A stretch of DNA of 19,196 nucleotides from Actinomycetota bacterium (GCA_003168295.1 PMST01000102.1:19311-38506), one strand, 5' to 3'. Shown: positions 1-8,171, numbered from the stretch's first letter. Made by a program: numbers and translations. Notes: generated by a model from the sequence alone, not told the origin.

Positions 1-135
1 GAGATGAACGGGGAACGCCACGAGCTGACCCGCTCGCTTCTCGGCTCCGGAACTGGCGCCGGCGTCAGCCCCGGGGAATACGCCGAACGGGGACCCACGG
101 GCCAGCCCGCTCCCGTCCGCCGCCGCCGGTACTGA
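1..135 (+). CDS. possible 3' end of an upstream gene (partial)
   Basis: An open frame enters from the left edge and stops at a TGA at 133-135, giving 44 residues that end in a basic Arg-rich tail (RRRRY). I recognise no domain. A second frame is also open until about 188, so the coding call rests only on an open frame at the edge and is weak. The rest of the stretch up to 252 holds no gene I can support. Confidence 0.25.
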   Translation, partial: EMNGERHELTRSLLGSGTGAGVSPGEYAERGPTGQPAPVRRRRY

Positions 136-252
136 CGGCCTTGCGGTCAGTGGCGCGTCGCGGTAGGCCCGATACCAGCTGGCCTGCCTGACGCCTGGTT
201 CGCCCGATCTGCTAAGTGTTGGGTTAGGCACTCGAGGAAGAGAGGTCAGTCA

Positions 253-1374
253 ATGTCCCGCAGAACCAGCCCGCCGTTCCGGGCCGACCACGTCGGCAGC
301 CTGCTGCGCCCGCAGCGGCTCCTTCAGGCGCGTGACGACTTCGCAGGCGGGCGGATCACGGCGGATGATCTGCGGGCCGTCGAGGACGAAGAGATCGTCG
401 GGGCCATCCGGATGCAGGAGGAGGTCGGCCTGCAGTCCGCCACCGACGGGGAATTCCGCCGGGCTTCGTGGCACATGGACTTCATCTATGCCCTCGGCGG
501 GGTCTCCAAGGCCCCGGGCAATCTGGCGGTGAAGTTCACCAACCCGTCGGGCACCATCGAGTGGACCCCGGCCGCGCTGCACGTCGGCAGCAAGGTCAGG
601 CTCGAGCAGACCATCTTCGGCGAGGACTTCACGTTCCTGAAGTCCCACGTCACCACGGCCGTGCCCAAGCAGACCATCCCGTCGCCGAACATGGTGCACT
701 ACCGGGGCGGACCGGCCATGCTCGATCCGGACGTCTACCCGGACCTCGAGCAGTTCTGGACCGACCTGGCCGCCGCGTACGCCGAGGAGGTCCGGCGGCT
801 GGGCGAGCTTGGCTGCACCTACCTGCAGTTCGACGACACGTCCCTGGCCTACCTGAACGACCCCGCCCAGCGAGCCGAAATCAGCGAGCGCGGCGAGGAC
901 GCCGAGCACATGCACCTGCGGTACATCAAGCAGATCAACGCGGCGGTCAAGGGCAAGCCGGCCGGTATGGCGATCACCACGCACCTGTGCCGGGGTAACT
1001 TCCGGTCCTCATGGGCCGCCTCCGGCGGCTACGACTTCGTGGCCGAGGCGCTGTTCTCAGAACTGAACGTGGACGGGTTCTTCCTCGAGTATGACGACGA
1101 GAGGTCCGGTGGCTTCGAGCCGCTGAGGTTCGTCCCCCAGGACAAGATGGTGGTGCTCGGCCTGGTCACCACCAAACGTCCGGAGCTCGAGTCCAAGGAC
1201 GATCTCAAGCGGCGTATCGACGAGGCCGCCAAATACGTCCCGCTTGACCAGATCTGCCTGTCCGGGCAGTGCGGGTTTTCCTCGACCGTGGAAGGCAACG
1301 CACTGACCTACGATCAGCAGGTCGCCAAGCTCCGCCTGATCGTAGAGACCGCCGCCGACATCTGGGGAGGCTGA
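253..1374 (+). CDS. core-MetE / YxjG-type cobalamin-independent methionine synthase homologue
   Basis: This 373-residue protein resembles the C-terminal catalytic half of cobalamin-independent methionine synthase (PF01717); full-length MetE is about twice as long. The zinc/thiolate ligand set of MetE is visible: H244 and C246 in THLCRGNF, E279 in FFLEYDDE, and C340 in LSGQCGFS. The N-terminal RADHVGSLLRP is typical of YxjG/YxjH-like proteins. Related short proteins use homocysteine as methyl acceptor with a donor other than triglutamyl-folate, but the donor here cannot be read from sequence. The ATG follows GAGAGG with a 7-nt gap. It stands alone, with nearly 300 bp free on its right. The family is fairly certain; the substrate is not. 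Confidence 0.85.
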   Translation: MSRRTSPPFRADHVGSLLRPQRLLQARDDFAGGRITADDLRAVEDEEIVGAIRMQEEVGLQSATDGEFRRASWHMDFIYALGGVSKAPGNLAVKFTNPSGTIEWTPAALHVGSKVRLEQTIFGEDFTFLKSHVTTAVPKQTIPSPNMVHYRGGPAMLDPDVYPDLEQFWTDLAAAYAEEVRRLGELGCTYLQFDDTSLAYLNDPAQRAEISERGEDAEHMHLRYIKQINAAVKGKPAGMAITTHLCRGNFRSSWAASGGYDFVAEALFSELNVDGFFLEYDDERSGGFEPLRFVPQDKMVVLGLVTTKRPELESKDDLKRRIDEAAKYVPLDQICLSGQCGFSSTVEGNALTYDQQVAKLRLIVETAADIWGG

Positions 1375-1668
1375 TCCCGGTTCCCACGCCTCTCGGCCCG
1401 CCGGCGGTAATTCAGTAGCCGCTACGCCGAGCTTTTCACCTTGCAGGCATCCCAGTACGGGCTGTGAACACCGATGCTCTGCGGCTAGCTTCTGAGCCAC
1501 TTGGCCTCGCCATTTACTGCCCCGAGGCAAAGGTCATTTGCCCGGCGGGACTGGTCGCGCGGACATTTTCCGCCGGCATTTTGACCCACCGCGAATGAAC
1601 GCTTCCCGGGGCCGGTACCGTCGCGGTTAAACCCGGTTAGCGCGGTGCGATCGGGGAAGCAGTGAGGC
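1375..1668. other. intergenic stretch without a recognisable gene
   Basis: About 290 bp separate the methyltransferase from the small membrane protein. There is a short GC-rich self-complementary patch near 1399-1408 (GCCCGCCGGCGG-like), but it lacks a T-run, so I do not call it a terminator. I see no convincing ORF, RNA gene or repeat. Confidence 0.4.
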
Positions 1669-1836
1669 ATGCTAGCCATCATCGCGGCGATCCTCTTCGG
1701 TATCGCCTGGATTATCAATGCCACGGGCACCGCGACCAACGCATGGTTCTCCGTCACCGACCTGCTGCTTCTCGGACTGGCCTGCCTGGCCCTGCATCAG
1801 GCAGGCATCGGAAGCGCCTGGGTCCGGCGCCGCTAG
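1669..1836 (+). CDS. small two-helix membrane protein, 55 aa
   Basis: A 55-residue ORF starts with MLAIIAAILFGIAWIINATG and has a second hydrophobic stretch, VTDLLLLGLACLALHQAGI, before a basic end (WVRRR). This is two short membrane helices joined by a polar turn. The ATG is preceded by a purine-rich GGGGAAGCAGTGAGG at a workable distance. Tiny proteins of this build are common in actinomycetes and usually have no assigned role; I infer none. It converges on another micro-membrane protein at 1938-2093. The start, composition and basic C-terminus support a real gene. Confidence 0.6.
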   Translation: MLAIIAAILFGIAWIINATGTATNAWFSVTDLLLLGLACLALHQAGIGSAWVRRR

Positions 1837-1937
1837 GACACGCGGCGTCGTACTGAGCCCAGCGCAGCGTGCTGGGTGCGACGCTCCGTATCGGTGCGCC
1901 GCACCCGCATGGTTGTGCGTCGGAAGGTTTGTGCCTG

Positions 1938-2093
1938 CTACCAATAGTGCCTGCGACCGCCGATGGCGTGGCCGATCGAGCCGAGCAGGACGGCTATCAG
2001 GCCGAGGACCAGAATGACGATCCCGATCGTCCAGACGATAGCGATCTTGGCTACGAAGCCGATAATCAGCAGAATAATCCCGAGTATGATCAT
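1938..2093 (-). CDS. DUF6131-like micro-membrane protein, 51 aa
   Basis: Reading leftward from 2093, ATG follows AGGGGAA with a 3-nt gap. The product begins MIILGIILLIIGFVAKIAIVW, continues TIGIVILVLGLIAVLLGSIG, and ends HAIGGRRHYW. That is two hydrophobic helices and a conserved-looking GGRRHYW tail. Two Ile/Leu/Val-rich helices with a terminal RRHYW match my memory of the actinobacterial DUF6131 family, whose function is unknown. It is too short for most gene callers but has a clear ribosome binding site and a plausible stop (TAG). No partner gene is evident; it converges with the 55-aa gene on its left. Confidence 0.72.
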   Translation of the reverse strand: MIILGIILLIIGFVAKIAIVWTIGIVILVLGLIAVLLGSIGHAIGGRRHYW

Positions 2094-2306
2094 GATTTCC
2101 CCTAGCCGCTGGTGGCGAACCCTGGATTCCGCCGATGCGGTCAGAGGGCCCTTCGACGCGATGTCTTAAGGCGATGACGAGCATCGGCTTCGTTGGCAAC
2201 CGCGGGGCTCTGGGCGGCCTTGGTCCTGCATTACCTCCTATGCCGCAGATCGCTTCAGGTAAACCTCCGCATCGCGGCCATTTTCGCCTGTCCGCCGCGA
2301 TCCCTT

Positions 2307-3029
2307 TCAGGACGACCCGTCCGCCTGGCGGACCGCGCTGCGTACCAGCTCGGCGGACAGGACCGCGAGCTTTCGGCGCTCAGACCGAGCCTGCGCCCGC
2401 AGTTGCTGGTAGGCGGCATGCGCGGAAATGCCCTGGCGACCGATGAGGATCCCCTTGGCCTGCTCGATAATGGCCCGGGAGTTCAGCGCTGACTGCAGTT
2501 GCCCGGTCAGCTCGGTCTGCTGCTCGCCCATGAGCATCGTGGCGATGAGAAGCGCGGCGAGATCAGTAAACGCCAGCAACCCGAGCTCAGCCTCGGCGGA
2601 CCAGGGACGACTCTGCTCCGACATCACCGCGACGACGCCGACGGCGTCCTGGTTGTAAGGGATGGGGCTGGCGAGCACGGCCCGTACCCCGCGGGCGACC
2701 GCATGCTTGCTAAACGACGGCCAGCGCATCTCTTGGGAGAGGTCCTCGGCCCGGACCAGCTGCTTGTCTTCGAAGGCCGAGATGCACGGACCCTCCTGGT
2801 GGCGTATCTGCAGCTCCTCCAGGTGACCCATCCGGACATCGGATACCGCGGCGTTCAGCAGGTGGTGGTCGGCATTGGCCAGCATCAGGCCCGCGCCGTC
2901 CACCGAGAAGATCGCGTGAGTGGTCTGGACGACCTGGTGCATCGCATCTTCGACTCGCATCTCGCCGAAGCGCAGCCGGCCGAGCTCGTTCAACGCGTGG
3001 CGTACATCCTGTATCGAGACGCTGCTCAT
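2307..3029 (-). CDS. GAF-ANTAR transcription antitermination regulator
   Basis: 240 residues. A GAF-like sensor fold spans roughly residues 25-165, with VDGAGLMLANADHHLL and the ASPIPYNQDAVGVVAVMS strand pattern. An ANTAR RNA-binding domain follows at about 175-232, with the hallmark RAIIEQAKGILIGRQGISAHAAYQQLR. ANTAR proteins bind paired hairpins in nascent RNA and prevent termination; the GAF part probably senses a small ligand or redox state, unknown here. It lies 62 nt downstream of the STAS gene on the same strand and is probably co-transcribed. The start is supported by GGAGCAGGCAG before the ATG. The domain call is secure; the signal and targets are not known. Confidence 0.88.
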   Translation of the reverse strand: MSSVSIQDVRHALNELGRLRFGEMRVEDAMHQVVQTTHAIFSVDGAGLMLANADHHLLNAAVSDVRMGHLEELQIRHQEGPCISAFEDKQLVRAEDLSQEMRWPSFSKHAVARGVRAVLASPIPYNQDAVGVVAVMSEQSRPWSAEAELGLLAFTDLAALLIATMLMGEQQTELTGQLQSALNSRAIIEQAKGILIGRQGISAHAAYQQLRAQARSERRKLAVLSAELVRSAVRQADGSS

Positions 3030-3091
3030 CTGCCTGCTCCCGGAAATGTCTTGTGGCCTTCGCGAGGCGCCGTCCGGATACTACCCACGAG

Positions 3092-3451
3092 TCATCCCTC
3101 TATCTCGCAGTTAGCATCAAGCCCGGTGAGCTCAAGAATCCGCCGGACCCCCGGGCTCGGACGCCGGATGACCGGACGCCGGCCCGCCGGCAGCGAGCGG
3201 CCCGTCGCGACGATCATCCGGGCGGAGCCGCAGTCCAGGAAGCCGGTCCGGGTCAGGTCGAGCACGAGCCGCTCGGGCCTTGTTTGGTGGACCAGCGCCA
3301 GTTGCTCGGAAACGAACGGCATCGTCGCCAGGTCGAGCTCACCGCTGATGAACACCGTCGTCGTGCCCGGACTGACCTCTACTTCTATCTCGACCCGGCC
3401 GGCCGCGGACCGGAGAACGCGCGGAGGGACTGGGGGACTGAGGCACATCAT
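3092..3451 (-). CDS. STAS-domain protein (anti-sigma factor antagonist-like)
   Basis: 119 residues. After a short Pro-rich leader, a STAS fold is visible: VEIEVEVSPGTTTVFISGELDLATMPF, then RLVLDLTRTGFLDCGSARMIVATG, then RRILELTGLDANCEI. In SpoIIAA the phosphorylated serine sits in a D-S-S-G motif; here the corresponding stretch is D-C-G-S, so that serine is a glycine and a serine follows one position later. It may act without canonical phosphoswitching. Two adjacent ATGs (3451 and 3448) both follow AGGAG. It is followed on the same strand by the GAF-ANTAR gene, suggesting a small signalling unit. Partner anti-sigma factor: not in the window. Confidence 0.8.
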   Translation of the reverse strand: MMCLSPPVPPRVLRSAAGRVEIEVEVSPGTTTVFISGELDLATMPFVSEQLALVHQTRPERLVLDLTRTGFLDCGSARMIVATGRSLPAGRRPVIRRPSPGVRRILELTGLDANCEIEG

Positions 3452-3701
3452 GAGGACTCCTGCCCAGCAGCGACGGCGGGGGTCTCAGCCGGATGCTGTC
3501 AGAGGGCCTCTTTCTCAGATTATCCAAGAAAATGCGGGGCCAGCATCGACCTAGCGGCGGGCCGCAGGAGTCTGGGCGGCGTCATGGTTGCCCCTTAGTA
3601 TGCCCCACTTTGGCCGCACTGCAAGCCACCTCGCCGGCCGCGGGAAGGGCACATGCCGGTCACCTTGCCGGGCCGGCGGCTCCATCTGCCAAGGTGTTGT
3701 C

Positions 3702-4559
3702 ATGGCATGGATTGAGCTTGAGGGTGCGGTCAACGTGCGTGACCTGGGGGGCCTGCCCACCGAGGATGGCAGGCGAACCGCGGGAGGCCGGCTGCTGCGT
3801 GCGGATAACCTGCAGGAGCTGTCGCCATCCGACGTCGCGAAGCTGGTGCGCGACATCGGCGTGACCACGGTCGTGGACCTGCGCAGCTCCAACGAGCTGA
3901 AGTCGGAGGGCCCGGCGCCGCTGGACGCCGTCGCGGGGGTGCGCCATGCTCACCACCCGGTGCTTCCCGAACGCGGATCCAACACCGACATGATCGCCGA
4001 AGCGCTGCTCACCATGGCCGATCGCGATAAGTCGCGCTACCCGGATGATCCCGTCTGCGGGCACTACCTGGGTTACCTGGAAGACCGTCCCGATCAGATT
4101 GTGGCCGCGCTGCGCAGCATCGCGCACTCTGAGGGCGCGGCGCTGGTCCACTGCGCCGCGGGCAAGGACAGGACCGGTGTGGTGGTGGCTCTCGCGCTCA
4201 CCGTCGCCGGAGTCCGCGCGCAGGACGTGGTCGAGGATTACGCCGCGTCGGGGGATCGCGCCGAAGCCATCGTGGCCCGGCTGCGCAGGTCCCGCACGTA
4301 CGCCAGGGACATCGACAGCAAGCCCGTCACCGCGCACCGGGTGCGGGCAGAGACGATGGCAGCGTTTCTTGAGCAGATGGCAGCTCGCTACGATGGGGTC
4401 ACCCGGTGGCTGACCGACCACAGCCTCGTCGCCGAGGACCTGCAGCTGCTGCGCGCCAAACTCCGCGATTCCGCCGACCGGCAAACCCCCGAAGACAGCC
4501 GCCGCTTAGCTGTCCGCCCCGGACAGCCGCCCGAGGGGGAAAGGCGGGAGGACGCGTAG
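3702..4559 (+). CDS. PF13350-type tyrosine phosphatase
   Basis: 285 residues from the ATG at 3702, which follows AAGG with a 7-nt gap. An upstream in-frame extension to 3588 has no ribosome binding site and an unrelated composition, so I rejected it. The N-terminus (GAVNVRDLGGLPTEDGR...GRLLRADNL) is the classic opening of the IphP/Y_phosphatase3 family. The P-loop CX5R is HCAAGKDRTG at 150-159, with catalytic C151 and R157. Members dephosphorylate phosphotyrosine and sometimes phosphoinositides or other small phosphate esters. The last 54 bases overlap the 3' end of the convergent metallophosphoesterase gene. No signal peptide is seen, so it is presumably cytosolic. The substrate is not deducible. 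Confidence 0.88.
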   Translation: MAWIELEGAVNVRDLGGLPTEDGRRTAGGRLLRADNLQELSPSDVAKLVRDIGVTTVVDLRSSNELKSEGPAPLDAVAGVRHAHHPVLPERGSNTDMIAEALLTMADRDKSRYPDDPVCGHYLGYLEDRPDQIVAALRSIAHSEGAALVHCAAGKDRTGVVVALALTVAGVRAQDVVEDYAASGDRAEAIVARLRRSRTYARDIDSKPVTAHRVRAETMAAFLEQMAARYDGVTRWLTDHSLVAEDLQLLRAKLRDSADRQTPEDSRRLAVRPGQPPEGERREDA

Positions 4560-6176
4560 TTCGGTGTTCCTGTCGCGGGGGGTGCCGGGCAGGGCGGCGG
4601 TGCCCCAGGGGATGTTGGCCGCAAGCTCGCGATGCAAGGCGGCGAGGTCGTCCGTGGTCTCCAGCGACGCCGCGGCGGTCGGCGTGTCATGGTCGACCAT
4701 CGTGGTCACGATGGACAGGTACTCGCCATGATCGAGGATCTCGACCACCCGGGTCTGGCACGGCCAGTCGACCACCGCGCAGGTGGTGACCTCCCAGAAT
4801 CCGCGGGCCGGGTCGGCCGGGTCACTGCGCGGCCGGACCGCGTTGGTGTGCGTATGGCCGTTCAGCCACAGCACGACGTTCGGGAATCGGTGCAGCAGGG
4901 CGAGTAGGTCGGCCGCGCCGAGCAGCGGCTCACCTCCCGGCCCGGCGTGCTCGCCGCGGGTGTTGGTCAGCGTGTCGATCCCGTGGTGGGACAGCAGGAT
5001 CACCAGCCGGTCCTCGCGGCCGGTCCTGACGTCGGTGCCGTCCGGTTCGCGGTAGGCCGAATGCACCTCGGCGAGCCGGGTTTCCAGCCACCGGGCCTGC
5101 TGGCGGTCCAGGCAGCCGGCCGCGCCGCCGGCCAGGCAGTTGGTGTCGAGCGTGATGAACCGCACCGCGGGCGTGTCGTAGGCGTAGTACGCGGTGCCGT
5201 CCAGGCGGTTGCGCTCGGCGAACCCGTGTCCGAACGGCCTTGAGCCGGCCCGCAGGTGCGCGTCGACGAAGTCCCGCCTGCTGATCGGCCCCCGGAAGGG
5301 ATCAGGCGTGACGTGCCGGGACGGACCCGACATGAACACCTCGGGATGGCAGGTGAAGAGCTCAAGCGCGGCGTCATGATCGAAGCCGGCCGGCAACCCG
5401 GCCGGCTTCTTGCCGCCCGTCAGCGCGGCGGCCAGACCGGGCGTCTGGACGCCGACGCCCTGGTTAAGGGCCTCATGATTGCCGAAGCAGGATAGCCACG
5501 GGACGCGCAGGCCCGAAGCGGAGAACTCGCGCAGCGCGCGCCGCAGCAGCCCCGGATAGTACGGGAAGCCGAATTCGCGCGCGAAGAAGTCGGGACCGCC
5601 GGGACCCGGACCGTCCGGTCTCCAGAAAATGTCGCCCGGCCAGTCAGGCGACTGCACGCCCTCGTAATCGGGACCGCCGGAATCCGGCGATACCACCCCG
5701 CCCTCGAACAGGGCGATGAACGCCTGCAGTTCATTCCACTGCGCATTGTCGATCGCGTCGCCCGTCGTCACGGCCAGTTGCAGCGCCAGGCCGGTCGCCG
5801 GGCCGTGTACCGCTTCGAGGGTGCGGATGGTGGCATCGACCGCGTGCCACGTCAGTGCCTCCTGGGGACGCTGCACAGGGACGATCTCGGCGTACCTGGG
5901 GTCCGCGAAGTAAGCGTTGAGGAACTCGAACCGGGCCGGCGACTGGACGTCGGCGAGCTGCAGGTCAGTGATGTGGGCCAGGCAGAGCAGCGCACGACCG
6001 GCATCGCGCGCGGGCTCAGGCCTCCCGGGGCGGGTACCGCCGAGTTCGGCGCGGATGAGGTGCGGTTCACCCGCGCCGGCCTCGACGGCCCGGTAGGGCG
6101 CCGAGGCCCCGCGGCGGAGTACCGCTCCGGGCTGAAGCCGGCGGTGCGTCGTGAGCGGCGGCTGCCCGCCGCTCAC
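4506..6176 (-). CDS. metallophosphoesterase, TIGR03767-like
   Basis: 556 residues, last gene of ABC operon 1. Metal-site motifs of calcineurin-like phosphoesterases appear in order: HITDLQ (D71), TTGDAIDN (D140), SCFGNHE (N233-H234), LLSHHG and WLNGHTHTN. The GEPHLIR region and TDLQLADVQSPARFE recall the actinobacterial TIGR03767 (PPA1498) family. The usual Asp-X-His of motif I reads Asp-Leu-Gln here (Q73), a possible change in one metal ligand. Its ATG shares ATGA with the stop of the transporter ATPase gene, so translation is coupled to import. No signal peptide is seen. I infer that it hydrolyses an imported phosphoester or a phosphonate ester; the substrate is unknown. Confidence 0.85.
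   Translation of the reverse strand: MSGGQPPLTTHRRLQPGAVLRRGASAPYRAVEAGAGEPHLIRAELGGTRPGRPEPARDAGRALLCLAHITDLQLADVQSPARFEFLNAYFADPRYAEIVPVQRPQEALTWHAVDATIRTLEAVHGPATGLALQLAVTTGDAIDNAQWNELQAFIALFEGGVVSPDSGGPDYEGVQSPDWPGDIFWRPDGPGPGGPDFFAREFGFPYYPGLLRRALREFSASGLRVPWLSCFGNHEALNQGVGVQTPGLAAALTGGKKPAGLPAGFDHDAALELFTCHPEVFMSGPSRHVTPDPFRGPISRRDFVDAHLRAGSRPFGHGFAERNRLDGTAYYAYDTPAVRFITLDTNCLAGGAAGCLDRQQARWLETRLAEVHSAYREPDGTDVRTGREDRLVILLSHHGIDTLTNTRGEHAGPGGEPLLGAADLLALLHRFPNVVLWLNGHTHTNAVRPRSDPADPARGFWEVTTCAVVDWPCQTRVVEILDHGEYLSIVTTMVDHDTPTAAASLETTDDLAALHRELAANIPWGTAALPGTPRDRNTELRVLPPFPLGRLSGADS
5382..5409. repeat. perfect 12-bp inverted repeat inside the phosphoesterase gene
   Basis: GAAGCCGGCCGG, a 4-nt loop (CAAC on the plus strand), then the exact reverse complement. 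It lies in codons for KKPAGLPAGFD, so the repeated Pro-Ala-Gly codons may explain it. No T-run follows. Confidence 0.6.
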
Positions 6177-7297
6177 ACCTCTTCCTCGACCGCCGGAACG
6201 TCCGGATCGGAGCTGGCGGATACGAGCACCGGGTCCGGCCGGATCGTCAGCTGGACCCGGCTGCCGGCCGGCAGCGCGGAAGCGTCCGCGGTGGTGAGCT
6301 GAGCCATGATCGAGGTGTCACCGAGGTCGACCGTGACCCGGCTCATCGCGCCGAGGAAGGTGACGGCGATCACCGTGCCGACCAGCGGCCCGGACTCTGC
6401 TGAGGAGTCTGATGCCAGCGTGACCGCTTCTGGCCGCACCAGCGCGACCGCCTGGCCGTCGGGTGTCGACCGGTCCACCAGCGGCAGCGTCCGTCCGCGG
6501 ACGGTGACCTCGCCGTTCCTGACCTCACCGGCCAGCCGGTTGGACAGGCCCACGAACTCGGCGACGAACGACGTGGCCGGGCGCGAGTAGACATCGGTGG
6601 GCGGTGCGAGCTGCTCGAGGTGTCCGGCTTGCATGACGCCGACCCGGTCCGCGATGGCCAGCGCCTCCTCCTGGTCGTGGGTGACGAACAGCGTGGTGAT
6701 GCCCACTTCGAGCTGGATCCGGCGGATCTCGTCCCGCAGCTGCGCCCGGACCTTGGCGTCCAGTGCCGACAGCGGCTCGTCGAGCAGCAGCACCTGCGGC
6801 TCGATGGCCAGGGCGCGAGCGAGCGCCACTCGTTGTTGCTGCCCGCCGGAGATCTGGTGCGGATACCGGTCCGCCTGCGTGGACAGCCCGACCAGGTCGA
6901 GCATCTCCAGTGCGCGCTTGTCCCGCTGAGCCGAACTGACCCGGCGCAGCCGCAGCCCGAAGGCCACGTTCTGCCGCACGGTCATGTGCGGGAACAGCGA
7001 GTAGGCCTGAAACACCATGCCCATATCGCGCTTGGCCGCCGAGACGCGGGTGATGTCCTTGCCGCCGACGGTGATGTGGCCGGCGTCGGCGTCCTCCAAA
7101 CCCGCAAGCAGGCGCAGCGTGGTGGTCTTGCCACAGCCCGACGGGCCAAGCAGCGCGATGAGCTCGCCGGGATGCAGGGTCAGGTCGAGGCGGTCGAGTG
7201 CGACGACCGGGCCGTAGTGCCGGCTCAGCCCCTCCATCCGCACTTCGACGGCGGTCCTGGCCACGCCGTCCTGGGTCCTAGTTACTGGTGAAGTCAT
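6173..7297 (-). CDS. ABC importer ATP-binding protein, operon 1 (PotA/PhnT-like)
   Basis: 374 residues from the ATG at 7297, chosen because GAGGTG lies 6 nt upstream and the gene then starts 10 nt after the preceding permease stop; a longer start at 7339 would overlap that permease. Walker A GPSGCGKTT is at 51-59, Q-loop Q97, signature SGGQQ at 150-154, Walker B VLLLDEP at 169-175, then SALD and switch H207. The C-terminal ~130 residues form the TOBE regulatory region typical of the polyamine/Fe/phosphonate importer ATPases. It powers the two permeases encoded just upstream. Its stop overlaps the phosphoesterase start (ATGA). Closest relative here is the ATPase at 14686-15807. Confidence 0.93.
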   Translation of the reverse strand: MTSPVTRTQDGVARTAVEVRMEGLSRHYGPVVALDRLDLTLHPGELIALLGPSGCGKTTTLRLLAGLEDADAGHITVGGKDITRVSAAKRDMGMVFQAYSLFPHMTVRQNVAFGLRLRRVSSAQRDKRALEMLDLVGLSTQADRYPHQISGGQQQRVALARALAIEPQVLLLDEPLSALDAKVRAQLRDEIRRIQLEVGITTLFVTHDQEEALAIADRVGVMQAGHLEQLAPPTDVYSRPATSFVAEFVGLSNRLAGEVRNGEVTVRGRTLPLVDRSTPDGQAVALVRPEAVTLASDSSAESGPLVGTVIAVTFLGAMSRVTVDLGDTSIMAQLTTADASALPAGSRVQLTIRPDPVLVSASSDPDVPAVEEEV

Positions 7298-7307
7298 GAA
7301 CGGCACC

Positions 7308-8171
7308 TCATCCCCGGCCGCGACGGCGGCGGCCGACAAAGGACAGGATCAGCAGCAGCACGAAGCCGAACAGCAGAGCGGCGAACGAGGTGGAGAAGAG
7401 CACTCCGGCGTTCGGCGTGGTGCGGCTGATGGAGTACAGCTCCTCCTGCAGGTTGTTGTACAGCAGGAGATAGGCAATGGTGAACTCGCCGAGGACCAGG
7501 GCCGAGGTCAGTAGCAGGGCGTTCAGGATAGCCTGCCGCATGTTCGGCGCGATCACCCGGACGATCACGGTGAACCAGTTCGCCCCGAGACTGCGCGCGG
7601 CCTCGGACAGGGTGCTCACGTCGATCGCGTTTATCCCGGCGGCGAGCGCCCGGTAGGCGTAGGGCAACGCCAGGATGACGTAGATCCAGAACAGCATGAG
7701 CGACGACACGCTGTAATGCTGAATCTTGTTGTAGATCGGGCCGAGGCCGACCACCAGCACGATAGCGGGGATGGTGAGCGGCAGCAGGCAAAGAATCTCC
7801 ATGGTGCGCGCCAGCCACTGCACCCGCAGCCGGATCCAGATCATGGTCGGCACCAGCAGTACGAGCACGATCACGCAGGTGATGAGCGCCAGTTCCAGGG
7901 TGATCTCGATCGAGCTGATCAGGGGAGGGATGCCAGAGTTCTGGAAGGAGGCGATCTGCCGCCAGGCCGTCAGCGACCACGTGCCGAGCTTGGCTCCCTC
8001 CAGGGAGAACCGGGCCATGGCTAGCAGGGGCACGAGGAAGAACAGCCCGAACACCGTGAAGACGATGTAACGGAATACGTTCAGCCGTCGGCGGCGGCGA
8101 ACCTGCATGCCGCCCGGACGGCCGGCCGACGCAGCGGCGGGTGTCTCGTTGAGTGCGGTTACCGCAGCCAT
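7308..8171 (-). CDS. ABC permease 2, operon 1 (PotC/PhnV-like)
   Basis: 287 residues. A basic cytoplasmic N-terminus (RRRRRLN) precedes about six hydrophobic helices, beginning VFRYIVFTVFGLFFLVPLLAMA. The ATPase-contacting EAA loop reads TLSEAARSLGANWFTVIVRVIAPN. The C-terminus ends in RRRRGRG. Its ATG lies inside the last codons of permease 1: ATGGCTGCGGTAA holds both the new start and the old stop, a 13-nt overlap. The same overlap occurs in operon 2. It forms the membrane channel together with permease 1. Confidence 0.92.
   Translation of the reverse strand: MAAVTALNETPAAASAGRPGGMQVRRRRRLNVFRYIVFTVFGLFFLVPLLAMARFSLEGAKLGTWSLTAWRQIASFQNSGIPPLISSIEITLELALITCVIVLVLLVPTMIWIRLRVQWLARTMEILCLLPLTIPAIVLVVGLGPIYNKIQHYSVSSLMLFWIYVILALPYAYRALAAGINAIDVSTLSEAARSLGANWFTVIVRVIAPNMRQAILNALLLTSALVLGEFTIAYLLLYNNLQEELYSISRTTPNAGVLFSTSFAALLFGFVLLLILSFVGRRRRGRG

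Noticed and set aside
136..252. Riboswitch upstream of the MetE-like gene
   Set aside because: I looked for a SAM or cobalamin type leader because of the gene family. The stretch is short and shows no recognisable conserved core.
2499..3554. A 351-codon rightward open frame
   Set aside because: It lies antisense across the GAF-ANTAR and STAS genes, has no domain, and is low-complexity Arg/Pro/Gly in places, as expected of a high-GC shadow frame.
3588..3701. N-terminal extension of the tyrosine phosphatase
   Set aside because: No ribosome binding site and no family similarity; MAWIELEGAVNVRDLGG at 3702 is the normal family start.
5382..5409. Regulatory hairpin inside the phosphoesterase gene
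   Set aside because: The perfect 12-bp repeat is explained by Pro-Ala-Gly codons repeated in GC-rich sequence; position and loop match nothing else in the window.
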